Assembly (NCBI RefSeq): GCF_001244545.1
Contig: NZ_LN852696.1
Span: 496,001 to 560,000, forward strand
DNA from: Candidatus Stoquefichus sp. SB1
Lineage (GTDB): Bacteria; Bacillota_I; Bacilli_A; Erysipelotrichales; Coprobacillaceae
Direction of reading: 5' to 3'
DNA length: 64,000 nucleotides
In this document: one piece after another, positions 26,677-35,281 of the stretch
How positions within the stretch are numbered: position 1 is the first letter of the stretch
Layout: the number at the start of each line of letters is the position of its first letter
The notes under the pieces: model-generated
Seen by the model: the letters and a program-made list of their open reading frames with translations, nothing else
Told to the model about the DNA's origin: nothing
Databases searched by the model: none
Made by a program: the position numbers and the translations under genes

Positions 26677-26701
26677 AAAGTCAGGAATTTTCCTGACTTT
26701 T
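26676..26701. terminator. Bidirectional terminator between the ABC operon and the double-HTH gene
   Basis: AAAAGTCAGGAA and TTCCTGACTTTT form a perfect 12-bp stem with a two-base loop, serving both convergent genes. Confidence 0.88.
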
Positions 26702-26704
26702 GAC

Positions 26705-28117
26705 TTATATAGGAAGTACAATTCCTAACTGTTTAAGATCTAAATAAGCGGCTCTTAAATCATCGGTTAATATATTTTCTACCTTTTTGGCAAATTGTGA
26801 AAAATTTTGCTGATTTAAATATATAAGTAACTCATCCGTATCCTTAATTGATAATAAACGTTCATTATCACTTTTATGAAGTGGATATCCCCAAAGAAAC
26901 TGTTGAAATAAATGTGAATAGATAGTATGAATAGATTGATAAGGAGAATAGTGCATAATATATTCAATTGTAGCATAAGCACTTAACTCGCAATGATTAT
27001 TCTTTTTTAGCTGTACTAATAATGAAACAAATTGATTCATTTGTTCATCAGGTAAATGCTTGAAAGTCACTTTTATGATATTTTGACATGTTAAAGTACA
27101 AATATATAAACTTTGAACAAAATCAGAGAGTCGATGATGAATGATATGTTGTGTAAAATCACAATGATCACTAGACTCACTATGAGAGAGAATAAGCGTT
27201 CCGACACCATTGATAGATTGAACAGCTCCAAGTTTATTCAGAAGTGTAATTGTTCTACGAATAGTGCTAAGAGAAACTTTTTTTTCTTTAGATAATTCAG
27301 CCAGCGATGGTAAATAAGTTCCTTCTAAATAATATCCTTTTTGTATATCTTGAATTAATTCTAATCCTACAGAATAACATTTTTGTTCATTCTTTTTATA
27401 AATATTCCATGTAAAATAATGACTTTGATCTAATTGTATTTGAATTTTATGTTCATAAAATTCACTAATAGATAAATACATCCAATCATAGGATTGATCA
27501 ATAATACTTTGTAGCTTATCCCATTGCTTTTGACGACTCAAATGAATCGTTTCAATAAGCAATAATCCTTTTTCTTCTAAAAGCGGAATATCTTTCAAGA
27601 TATCTAAAAAAGGTATTTGAAAGAATAAAAAGATTTGCCAAATCAGTCTTACCATTACATCACTTTCTAATAATTGATAAAGTTCAAGAAAGAATTGAAT
27701 GGCTCGATAAGATATTTTGATGTTTCTATTTTTAATCAATAATTCTAATTCATCGAGTAATTGAGGAGAGGCTTTTTTTAAACTCATCAATTGTGCGTGA
27801 TTAAAGAGATATTTCATAGATTGACTTAAATCTAAAAGAGCATCTTTTCTGGCTGCAAAAAAGACTTGAATATGATGATCAACTTCTTCCTGCGTGTAAT
27901 TCACAATAACATGTGAACCTACATTTTTAGAGATAGTAATATATTGTTCTTTTTTTAATTTATTATATGCTGCTCGAACAGTTTCAACAGATACATGAAG
28001 ATATTGGCTCATCTCTTTGATAAATGGTAATTTATCATGATAATGATAGACACCTAGTTCTATTTGCGTTAATAACATTTGATAAATCATATTTTGTAAA
28101 TCATTGTCTTTTTTCAA
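26705..28117 (-). CDS. Regulator with two GntR-type winged helix-turn-helix domains
   Basis: 470 residues from a TTG at 28117 with GAGGA upstream. Residues about 8-72 form one GntR-type domain (LPFIKEMSQYLHVSVETVRA, then YITISKNVGSHVIV). A second, at about 245-312, is separate (YLPSLAELSKEKKVSLSTIR, then GAVQSINGVGTLIL). Between and after them are helical segments with no recognisable effector domain; there is no aminotransferase, UTRA or FCD part. The plan looks like a duplication of a DNA-binding plus helical unit, giving four HTH modules per dimer. It is convergent with the ABC exporter and divergent from the hybrid kinase. Target unknown. Confidence 0.82.
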   Translation of the reverse strand: MKKDNDLQNMIYQMLLTQIELGVYHYHDKLPFIKEMSQYLHVSVETVRAAYNKLKKEQYITISKNVGSHVIVNYTQEEVDHHIQVFFAARKDALLDLSQSMKYLFNHAQLMSLKKASPQLLDELELLIKNRNIKISYRAIQFFLELYQLLESDVMVRLIWQIFLFFQIPFLDILKDIPLLEEKGLLLIETIHLSRQKQWDKLQSIIDQSYDWMYLSISEFYEHKIQIQLDQSHYFTWNIYKKNEQKCYSVGLELIQDIQKGYYLEGTYLPSLAELSKEKKVSLSTIRRTITLLNKLGAVQSINGVGTLILSHSESSDHCDFTQHIIHHRLSDFVQSLYICTLTCQNIIKVTFKHLPDEQMNQFVSLLVQLKKNNHCELSAYATIEYIMHYSPYQSIHTIYSHLFQQFLWGYPLHKSDNERLLSIKDTDELLIYLNQQNFSQFAKKVENILTDDLRAAYLDLKQLGIVLPI

Positions 28118-28294
28118 TCTTCTTCATCCTCACTTGTTGTAGCTTTTATATTTATTTTAGCATGTTATTGGATGAACATCTAGAAAAGCTTAATAGATTT
28201 TGGAGAAAAGAAAAGTGATTGTTCTTTTTTTTATGTATGTTATAATAAATCTGTATATGAACAAGGTACTTAATTTATGATGGAGGCTTTAAGA

Positions 28295-31009
28295 ATGAAT
28301 AATGTATTACAACAAAATAATATTTCTCAATTTAATGGTGAAGATATTGGTATTGCGATGAGTCAGCACCGATTAGATGAGATGTTGACAATGATTGGAG
28401 GAAACTCACTTTTTTATCAGTTGTTTCCTTTTGCAAGCGAATCTGATAATAATCTTAAAACATTATTAGCATCTTCACCGCAAGCGTTTGAAACATTAAA
28501 AAATACTTTTCTTAAGGTATCTCAAAAAGCAACTTGTGATATTTGTCTATTGTCAGATGAAAATGTTCATCTTAGAGTGACTGGAAATATTGAAGGAGAT
28601 ATCCTTTATTTGACTTATTTAGATATTTCCGATTTTGTGATTGAAAATAAGAATTTATTGAGTCAAAAGAGTCAACAGATACATCATTTTGAATGGATGT
28701 TATCAGAGTATCCAAATAATGTTTATGTCAGTGATATGGACAACTATGAATTATTGTATCTTAATGAAAATTCTTGTAATACATTACAGGATCGATTCGA
28801 GAATCTGGTTGGTAGAAAATGCTATGAGGTTATTCAGGGAAGAACATCACCATGTCCTTTCTGTACAAATAAGTATTTAAAAGATAATGAAACTTATGAA
28901 TGGGAATTTTATAATCCTATTTTAGAACGTACATTTATGATTAAAAACAGAATGTTGGATTGGCATGGGCATCGTGCACGAATTGAATTATCTTATGATA
29001 TGTACAGTACTGAATATAAATTGGCTAAAAAAGATTTAGAAAGAAATGCAATCTTGAGTACAATACCTGGTGGATTGGCACGTGTTGATGCACGTGATTT
29101 GTCTACTGTATTATGGTATGGTGGAGAGTTTTTAACAATGATTGGATATACTAAAGAACAATTTGAAAATGAAATCCAATCGCAATGTGCTTCTTATGTT
29201 CATGCTGATGATTTAGATCATGCTATTGAAGTGATGCAGGAATCAAGAACGACAGGCCAACCAACGATTTGTGAATCGAGAATTGTAACACGAGATGGAC
29301 AAATAAAAATTTTAACAATGACTTTTAGTTATGTTAGTGGTGAAGAAAGTTGGGATGGGATTGCATCTTTTTATAGTGTTGGAATTGATATAACAAAAGA
29401 ACGACAGGAACAGGAAAGACAGAATCAAGCATTAAAAGATGCTTATCAGGCTGTTCAAGTGGCTAGTTCTGCTAAAACGAACTTTTTATCTTCAATGTCA
29501 CATGATATTAGAACACCAATGAATGCAATTATTGGTATGACAGCTATTGCACAAGCACATATTGATTCACCAGAAAAGATTAATAACTGTTTAAATAAGA
29601 TTAATGTTTCTAGTCGTCATCTTTTAAGTCTTGTTAATGAGGTTTTAGATATCTCTAAAATTGAAAGTGGGAAAATAGATTTAAATTTAGAAACGGTTGA
29701 TCTCTCAAAACTTGTAGAGACAATTTATGATATGAGCAAATCACTAACAAGTCGTAAAAATCAGGAATTTAAGATTTTTATTGAAGGTGTTCAACATGAA
29801 AAGATTATTACTGATGGAGATCGTTTAAAACAAATATTTATGAATTTAATTTCCAATGCAGTCAAATATACTCCTGAAGGAGGACATATTATTTTACAAA
29901 TTAAGGAATATGATTCGTTAATTCAAGGTAAAGGTTTTTTTGAATTTTCATTTAGTGATGATGGAATAGGAATAGATGAAAGTTTTATACCAAATCTTTT
30001 TAAACCGTTTGCAAGAGCAGAAGATAGTCGGATTAGTAAGATTCAGGGAACGGGACTAGGACTTGCTATTACTGATAATATTGTAAAGATGATGAATGGA
30101 ACAATTGAGGTTTATACTCAAGTTGGAGAAGGAAGCCAATTTATTGTTTCACTTCCTTTGGAATATGTAGATGAAAAAGAACAAACAGATGAAGAATTAG
30201 TGGGACAATCTGTTTTGGTTGTTGATGATGATCAGATTGTATGTGAAAATGCCGCATTATTATTGAATGAATTGGGTATGAAGAGTGAATGGGTATTAAA
30301 TGGATACGATGCAATTGATCGTATTAAAGAAGCTCATTATAAAAAAGATGATTATTTTGCTATTATATTAGATTGGAAAATGCCTGATTTGAATGGATTG
30401 GAGACAATTCGTATTATTAAAAATCAATTATGGAAAGAGATTCCAGTTATTGTGATATCAGCATATGATTTATCTGATATTGAAGAAGATTTTATTGAAG
30501 CAGGTGCCGATGCTTTTATTACAAAGCCATTATTCAAATCAAAAATGTTACATGTTTTAGAACTTTTTTGTTCATCGCATTGTTTAGATCATTGCCATGA
30601 ACAAGTGAAAGAAGTTGATAAACAAATATGTGGTCAACGTATTTTAGTTGTTGAGGATAATGAATTAAATCGTGAAATCGCAATGGAACTATTATCAATG
30701 AGAGGATTATTGGTTGAATCTGCAGTGAATGGTGAAGAAGCAGTAGAAATGTTTCAAAGTTCCAAACCAGGATATTATTCAGCCATTTTAATGGATATTC
30801 AAATGCCAGTTATGGATGGATACCAAGCTACATCAATCATTCGTCATTTAAAGAGAAGTGATGCTCAGTCAGTACCAATACTTGCATTAAGTGCAAATGT
30901 ATTTGTATCTGATATCAAAGATGCTCAATCGGTAGGGATGAATGATTATATTTCTAAACCTATTGATGCTGATGAACTTATAAAAATATTACAAAAATAT
31001 ATTGGTTAA
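28295..31009 (+). CDS. Hybrid sensor histidine kinase with PAS domains and two receiver domains
   Basis: 904 residues from ATG 28295 (TGGAGG upstream). No membrane segments are evident, so it is probably cytoplasmic. In order: an N-terminal region (1-125), a PAS-like domain with the pair CPFC near residue 190, a PAS domain (about 250-370, ending GIDITKERQ), HisKA with SSMSHDIRTPMNAIIGM (His about 403), HATPase with DDGIGI and GTGLGLAI, REC1 with ILDWKMPD (Asp about 693) and REC2 with ILMDIQMPVMDGY (Asp about 834). There is no DNA-binding output domain and no separate response regulator or Hpt gene beside it. The signal is unknown. Confidence 0.92.
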   Translation: MNNVLQQNNISQFNGEDIGIAMSQHRLDEMLTMIGGNSLFYQLFPFASESDNNLKTLLASSPQAFETLKNTFLKVSQKATCDICLLSDENVHLRVTGNIEGDILYLTYLDISDFVIENKNLLSQKSQQIHHFEWMLSEYPNNVYVSDMDNYELLYLNENSCNTLQDRFENLVGRKCYEVIQGRTSPCPFCTNKYLKDNETYEWEFYNPILERTFMIKNRMLDWHGHRARIELSYDMYSTEYKLAKKDLERNAILSTIPGGLARVDARDLSTVLWYGGEFLTMIGYTKEQFENEIQSQCASYVHADDLDHAIEVMQESRTTGQPTICESRIVTRDGQIKILTMTFSYVSGEESWDGIASFYSVGIDITKERQEQERQNQALKDAYQAVQVASSAKTNFLSSMSHDIRTPMNAIIGMTAIAQAHIDSPEKINNCLNKINVSSRHLLSLVNEVLDISKIESGKIDLNLETVDLSKLVETIYDMSKSLTSRKNQEFKIFIEGVQHEKIITDGDRLKQIFMNLISNAVKYTPEGGHIILQIKEYDSLIQGKGFFEFSFSDDGIGIDESFIPNLFKPFARAEDSRISKIQGTGLGLAITDNIVKMMNGTIEVYTQVGEGSQFIVSLPLEYVDEKEQTDEELVGQSVLVVDDDQIVCENAALLLNELGMKSEWVLNGYDAIDRIKEAHYKKDDYFAIILDWKMPDLNGLETIRIIKNQLWKEIPVIVISAYDLSDIEEDFIEAGADAFITKPLFKSKMLHVLELFCSSHCLDHCHEQVKEVDKQICGQRILVVEDNELNREIAMELLSMRGLLVESAVNGEEAVEMFQSSKPGYYSAILMDIQMPVMDGYQATSIIRHLKRSDAQSVPILALSANVFVSDIKDAQSVGMNDYISKPIDADELIKILQKYIG

Positions 31010-31045
31010 GAGAGTTATATCTAAAAAAATAATGTATGATATATA

Positions 31046-31075
31046 AAAAACTGTAACTTTGTTGTTACAGTTTTT
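31046..31075. terminator. Bidirectional terminator between hybrid kinase and nucleoside phosphorylase
   Basis: CTGTAAC/GTTACAG stem flanked by an A-run and a T-run; serves both convergent genes. Confidence 0.88.
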
Positions 31076-31886
31076 ACATATCAGTAATAATTTGTTTAAC
31101 TAATTTGACTAAATTTTCTTCAGCATGGTCAGCAGCTTCCATGACTTCTTTATGATCGAGTTCACTGTTTCCAAGACCAGCAGCTTTATTTGTTACTAAA
31201 GAGATGCCTAATGTTGTCATACCAGAATGACGTGCTACAATAGCTTCTGGCACTGTTGACATACCAACCATGTCAGCACCCATAACTTTTAAAGCTCTAA
31301 TTTCAGCTGGTGTTTCAAACATAGGACCTTTAAAGAAACAATATACACCTTCTTTGATATTGACATTGACTTTATCAGCAGCCTTTTTTGCAATGGCTTG
31401 TAAATCTTTCGAATAAACTTCTGTCATATCTTTAAAACGAGGACCAAATTCATCTAGATTTGGACCACGAAGTGCACTTGGTGCCATAAATCCAATATGA
31501 TCAGATATTAAAGTTATTTGTCCAGGATTTAAATCTTCTCTAATACCACCACATGCATTGGTTACAAATAAATATTGTATTCCTAGTTTTGCAAAAACAC
31601 GCACAGGTAAAGTAACAACATCCATATCATGTCCTTCATAATAGTGGAAACGTCCTTTCATAGCACAAACTGTTTTTCCCGCAATTGTTCCAATATATAA
31701 TTTTCCTTCATGTCCAGGAATTGTTGATTGTGGAAAAAAAGGAATGTCCTTATAATCAATAATAACAGGATTTTCAATTTCATTAGCAAGTGGTCCTAAA
31801 CCGGAACCTAAGATAATTGCAATATCAATAGGTTGACTATATTGTTCATAAATATATTTATAAGCTTCATTAATTTTGTTGTACAT
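31074..31886 (-). CDS. punA: Purine nucleoside phosphorylase
   Basis: 270 residues from ATG 31886; AAGGAGG lies at proper spacing for this ATG and too close for the one two codons upstream. It matches trimeric purine nucleoside phosphorylase: IILGSGLGPLANEIE, PGHEGKLYIG, GRFHYYEGH, VTNACGGIREDLNPGQ, MVGMSTVPEAIVARHSGM and the Asn in LVTNKAAGL. It splits guanosine or inosine type nucleosides with phosphate to give free base and ribose 1-phosphate for salvage. It appears to be a single-gene transcript. Confidence 0.94.
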   Translation of the reverse strand: MYNKINEAYKYIYEQYSQPIDIAIILGSGLGPLANEIENPVIIDYKDIPFFPQSTIPGHEGKLYIGTIAGKTVCAMKGRFHYYEGHDMDVVTLPVRVFAKLGIQYLFVTNACGGIREDLNPGQITLISDHIGFMAPSALRGPNLDEFGPRFKDMTEVYSKDLQAIAKKAADKVNVNIKEGVYCFFKGPMFETPAEIRALKVMGADMVGMSTVPEAIVARHSGMTTLGISLVTNKAAGLGNSELDHKEVMEAADHAEENLVKLVKQIITDM

Positions 31887-31927
31887 ATTCATCCTCCTTG
31901 TTATTTATTATATCAAACTCTTTTATC

Positions 31928-31950
31928 AAAAGAAAAGACCTTTCGGTCTT
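31928..31950 (-). terminator. Terminator of the ferritin gene
   Basis: AAGACC/GGTCTT stem with GAAA loop on the minus strand, followed by TTCTTTTG; it overlaps the ferritin stop codon. Confidence 0.75.
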
Positions 31951-32467
31951 ATTCTGTTACTAAAATAGATGCCTGAGTATAAACTCTTGCTAATAATTCA
32001 TTATTTAATGAATATAAAGATTTTGGATCATGACCAAAAAGCTCAAACTGTGTTAATAAGTCAGTCGCATTCTTTTCTTCTTCACCTTGTTCACTCACAT
32101 ACCAATCTAAAAATTTCATAGTACGATAATCTTTAACTTGATGAGCAGCATCATAAATATTATGGATAAGGCTTGTCACATATCTTTCGTGTTCTAATCC
32201 ATATTTTAAAGGATCATCCAACTTATCTAAGACTTTATCAGGTTTATCAATAGCAGATAATGTGACTTCATAATCATTATCTTGTAAGTAATTAAGAATT
32301 CCAATCGCATGATCCATTTCTTCTTTGGCCTGAATATTATACCAGTTTGCATAACCATTTAAACCTTTATGTGTATAAAAGTTTGCAAAATCTAAATACA
32401 AATAAGCAGAATACATTTCTTTATTGATTTGATCATTTAACAAATCAGCAACTTTTGAATCTAACAT
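31949..32467 (-). CDS. ftnA: Ferritin, non-haem iron storage protein
   Basis: 172 residues from ATG 32467 with GGAGGT upstream. It has the four-helix ferritin body with ferroxidase-type Glu and His residues: LLNDQINKEMYSAYLYLDF, IQAKEEMDHAIGILNYL, and YVSEQGEEEKNATDLLTQFE. It oxidises Fe(II) and stores the iron in a 24-subunit shell in the cytoplasm. A good promoter lies upstream (TTGTGA at 32526-32521, TATAAT at 32503-32498 on the minus strand). It is divergent from the HD-domain gene, with a long inverted repeat between. Confidence 0.93.
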   Translation of the reverse strand: MLDSKVADLLNDQINKEMYSAYLYLDFANFYTHKGLNGYANWYNIQAKEEMDHAIGILNYLQDNDYEVTLSAIDKPDKVLDKLDDPLKYGLEHERYVTSLIHNIYDAAHQVKDYRTMKFLDWYVSEQGEEEKNATDLLTQFELFGHDPKSLYSLNNELLARVYTQASILVTE

Positions 32468-32497
32468 TTCTTTTACCTCCATTTATTTTATATCTTT

Positions 32498-32601
32498 ATT
32501 ATACGCTTATTATGGTCCTATCACAAATTATTTAACTCCCATATTTTACCAAAAGATAAGAAAAGATAGACTTTCTTAAGATAATTTTGGTAAAATATAA
32601 T
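32498..32601. promoter_or_regulatory. Divergent ferritin/HD-hydrolase promoters with a 14-bp inverted repeat
   Basis: Minus strand: TTGTGA, 17 bases, TATAAT for ferritin. Plus strand: TATAAT at 32596-32601 for the HD gene. ATATTTTACCAAAA (32541-32554) and its exact reverse complement (32585-32598) enclose 30 bases that hold a further short repeat, AAGAAA/TTTCTT. It could be a paired operator or a hairpin. Confidence 0.6.
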
Positions 32602-32616
32602 AAAAGAGGTGAGTTT

Positions 32617-33873
32617 ATGAACTTTAAAGATACGTTTACTTTATCAAGTATTGAAATGAATGAAAAAAGAGTTTTAAGAGATGCAATTCATGATTATATT
32701 CATGTTGATCACCTTGTCATTTGGAAACTTATTAACTCTAAAGAAATGCAAAGATTACGTCGTGTCAAGCAGTTAGGAGGAACATATCAGGTTTTTCAAA
32801 GTGCTGAACATTCTCGCTTTGTCCATTCATTAGGTGTTTATCAGGTTGTCAGAAGAATGTTAGAAACAGAATGCCTGGATGATGCTTTAAGTGATTATGA
32901 TAAGTTATGTGTTATGTGTGCAGGACTGTTACATGATATAGGACATGGACCTTTTTCACATTCTTTTGAAGGTGTTTTTGAAGAAAGTCATGAAGACATT
33001 ACAGTGAGAATGATTTTAGAAGATAGTGAAGTTCATGATATATTACTTTCAGTAGATTCAAAGTTACCTCATGATGTAGCAAGTATAATACAGCATACTC
33101 ATCCTAATCAAATTCTTATTCAAATGGTTTCAAGCCAATTAGATGCTGATCGTATGGATTATTTGTTAAGAGATTCTTATATGACAGGAACAACATATGG
33201 ACAATTTGATATGTCTCGTATTTTACGAACAATGCGTATTTGTCATCATAAGATTGTTTATAAAGAATCTGGTGTTCAGGCTATTGAAAACTATATTTTG
33301 GCTCGTTATCATATGTATTGGCAGGTTTATTATCATCCTACTGCGAGAAGTTATGAACATTTATTACAAAGTATTTTTAAAAGAGTCAAAGATTTATATT
33401 ATTATGGTTTTGAATTTAAAACGGACTTAAAATATCTCATTCCTTTTTTAGAACACCATATGACAGTAGCAGATTTTACGAATTTAGATGAAGCGGTTAT
33501 CTTGTATTATTTTAAAGAATTTATGAATGAAGATGATTTTATTTTAAGTGATTTATCATCACGATTTTTAAATCGACGTTTGTTTAAATATAAACAACTT
33601 TCTAGTCAGATAGAATTAGAAAGAATCAGAGGTATCTGTGAACAACGTGGATATCATCCAGATTATTATATTATCAGTGATAATCAAAAACAGATTCCTT
33701 ATCTTCATTATGGAGAGAGTGGTGAATTAAGTGAAATAGAAATACTTGATTTAGATGGACATCTTTCACCTTTACCAAGCAAATCAGAAATTGTTTCTGC
33801 AATCTTAAATTCAAAGAAGTTTAAATCTGATAAAAAAGTATTTTTCCCAAAGGAGATTAAAGATGATATTTAA
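32617..33873 (+). CDS. HD-domain phosphohydrolase, dGTPase/YwfO-like
   Basis: 418 residues from ATG 32617 (GAGGTG upstream). The HD motifs are present: FVHSLGVYQVV, LLHDIGHGPFSHSFE and LDADRMDYLLRDS. This layout matches the YwfO/SAMHD1-like group of deoxynucleotide triphosphohydrolases, which in Firmicutes act on dNTPs. The C-terminal part is an extended helical region. The gene overlaps the next by 11 bases, so it is co-translated with the acetyltransferase. Substrate inferred from the family. Confidence 0.88.
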   Translation: MNFKDTFTLSSIEMNEKRVLRDAIHDYIHVDHLVIWKLINSKEMQRLRRVKQLGGTYQVFQSAEHSRFVHSLGVYQVVRRMLETECLDDALSDYDKLCVMCAGLLHDIGHGPFSHSFEGVFEESHEDITVRMILEDSEVHDILLSVDSKLPHDVASIIQHTHPNQILIQMVSSQLDADRMDYLLRDSYMTGTTYGQFDMSRILRTMRICHHKIVYKESGVQAIENYILARYHMYWQVYYHPTARSYEHLLQSIFKRVKDLYYYGFEFKTDLKYLIPFLEHHMTVADFTNLDEAVILYYFKEFMNEDDFILSDLSSRFLNRRLFKYKQLSSQIELERIRGICEQRGYHPDYYIISDNQKQIPYLHYGESGELSEIEILDLDGHLSPLPSKSEIVSAILNSKKFKSDKKVFFPKEIKDDI

Positions 33874-34273
33874 GTTTTATAATCAGTTGCATGAAGATGC
33901 TAAAATGATTAGACAAAAAGTTTTTGTTGAAGAACAAGGTTTTGAAAATGAGTTTGATGATATTGATGAAAGAAGTTTTCATTTGGTCGTTTATCAAAAT
34001 AATAAAGCGATTGGGTGTGCAAGAATGTATTCTGATGGACAAGATATGATTTTAGGAAGAATAGCAGTTTTAAAAGAATACAGAGCATTGCACATTGGAA
34101 GCCATATTTTGGATGCATTAGAAAAAAAGGCAAGAGAATTAGGGTATAATCATGTTTGTTTATCTGCTCAAGTCAGAGCAAAAGAATTTTATCATAAAAA
34201 TGGATATAAAGACTTTGGCAAAGAATATCTTGATGAGTACTGTCCTCATGTTCAAATGAAAAAAGTACTTTAA
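33863..34273 (+). CDS. GNAT-family N-acetyltransferase
   Basis: 136 residues. Features of the GNAT fold are RQKVFVEEQGF at the start, IGCARMY, ILGRIAVLKEYRALHIGSHI (acetyl-CoA binding) and AKEFYHKNGYKDFGKEY. The protein resembles the ElaA/YjcF-type small acetyltransferases of unknown substrate. It starts inside the HD gene and is followed by a long hairpin. Confidence 0.88.
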   Translation: MIFKFYNQLHEDAKMIRQKVFVEEQGFENEFDDIDERSFHLVVYQNNKAIGCARMYSDGQDMILGRIAVLKEYRALHIGSHILDALEKKARELGYNHVCLSAQVRAKEFYHKNGYKDFGKEYLDEYCPHVQMKKVL

Positions 34274-34300
34274 CAGGATAATATGAGTTCAGAAGTCTGC

Positions 34301-34347
34301 GAGGATAAAATGAAGATACATGTTATATGTATCTTTGTTTTGTCCTC
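34301..34347 (+). terminator. Long hairpin terminator after the acetyltransferase gene
   Basis: A 21-bp stem with three G-T pairs runs from GAGGATAAAA to TTTTGTCCTC, with a five-base loop, followed by a T-rich stretch. It is longer than usual for this chromosome. Confidence 0.7.
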
Positions 34348-34359
34348 TTTTCTTTTATG

Positions 34360-34649
34360 AAAGGAGGAGGGTTATACCAAAGATAACGATTTCATCTACT
34401 AGAGTCTACTATTATGAATTATCTTATGATACTTAACTCATTATTCAAAATGATATATCACTCTATCAGTCCATGTTTCATAAATCCTACAGAGAACTCT
34501 ATAATAACAATGGAATTAACTCCAAATATCTATCATATCAATGACTACTTTCCTTTAAGTGCAATCAGTGAGGCTAAAGAAATACTGAAGTCACAAAAGA
34601 CATGGCACCATTAGTCTGTATCATTGAAAAAGAAAAAGCGAAAGCAACT
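34360..34649. other. Decayed non-coding stretch before the DUF2461 relic
   Basis: AT-rich sequence with stops in all frames. Short open stretches such as LYQSMFHKSYRELYNNNG near 34460-34520 look like protein remains, but I cannot assign a family. GGAGGAGGG at 34365 may be an old ribosome site. Confidence 0.4.
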
Positions 34650-35101
34650 CATAAATAAGAATGACTAGAAGTTATTTGAAAATTTGAAAATTTTTTGCAG
34701 GATTTTATTTTTGGAATAGAAAAATATGATGAATGTATTTTACATAATTATCCTCAAGATATCACTTTTAAAATGATGAGAGATATACGTTTTTTTAACT
34801 AATGAATCATCATATAAACCAGTTATGAGAGCACATATATTTGTAAAAGGAAAATTACCAATATCCATTGGTTATTATACTTCTATTCAACCTCATGATG
34901 GGGCTATGCTAGGTGGTGGATTGTCTGCTGGTATGTTTAAAGTGGCAACAAGTATGATAAAGGATTATATTTTAGAAACTAGTGAAGAACTTGAAAAAAT
35001 AATTAATCATCCAAATCTTTGTTCATGATTTTTACTTTACTGATGAACAATTATATAATTATCAATCTTTTGTGAAGTTAACATCAAAAAAATTTTACTA
35101 A
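34650..35101 (+). pseudogene. DUF2461-family gene, frameshifted
   Basis: Pieces in three successive frames read as one DUF2461 protein: ECILHNYPQDITFKMMRDIRF, broken by an extra base after the T-run near 34796, then SSYKPVMRAHIFVKGKL and IGYYTSIQPHDGAMLGGGL, then a second shift near 35023 before FVHDFYFTDEQLYNYQSFVK and a stop at 35101. The middle piece (34825-35028) matches the family core, in which RD(V/I)RF and a GYY...GGG segment are conserved. No intact start is seen. The gene is inactive. Confidence 0.75.
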
Positions 35102-35281
35102 ATGAAATCATTCAGTGTTTTTTTAAATAAAACTTTTATTGATTTTCAAATGCCAAAAAGATAGAACAGCATGACTATTATTTTAATGAAATAATATTTT
35201 TTGTCACTATTATGAAAAAATAGCACTTATATTTGTTTTGTTGTATACTATCTATAGAAAGTAGAGGAGGACATTATAAAT

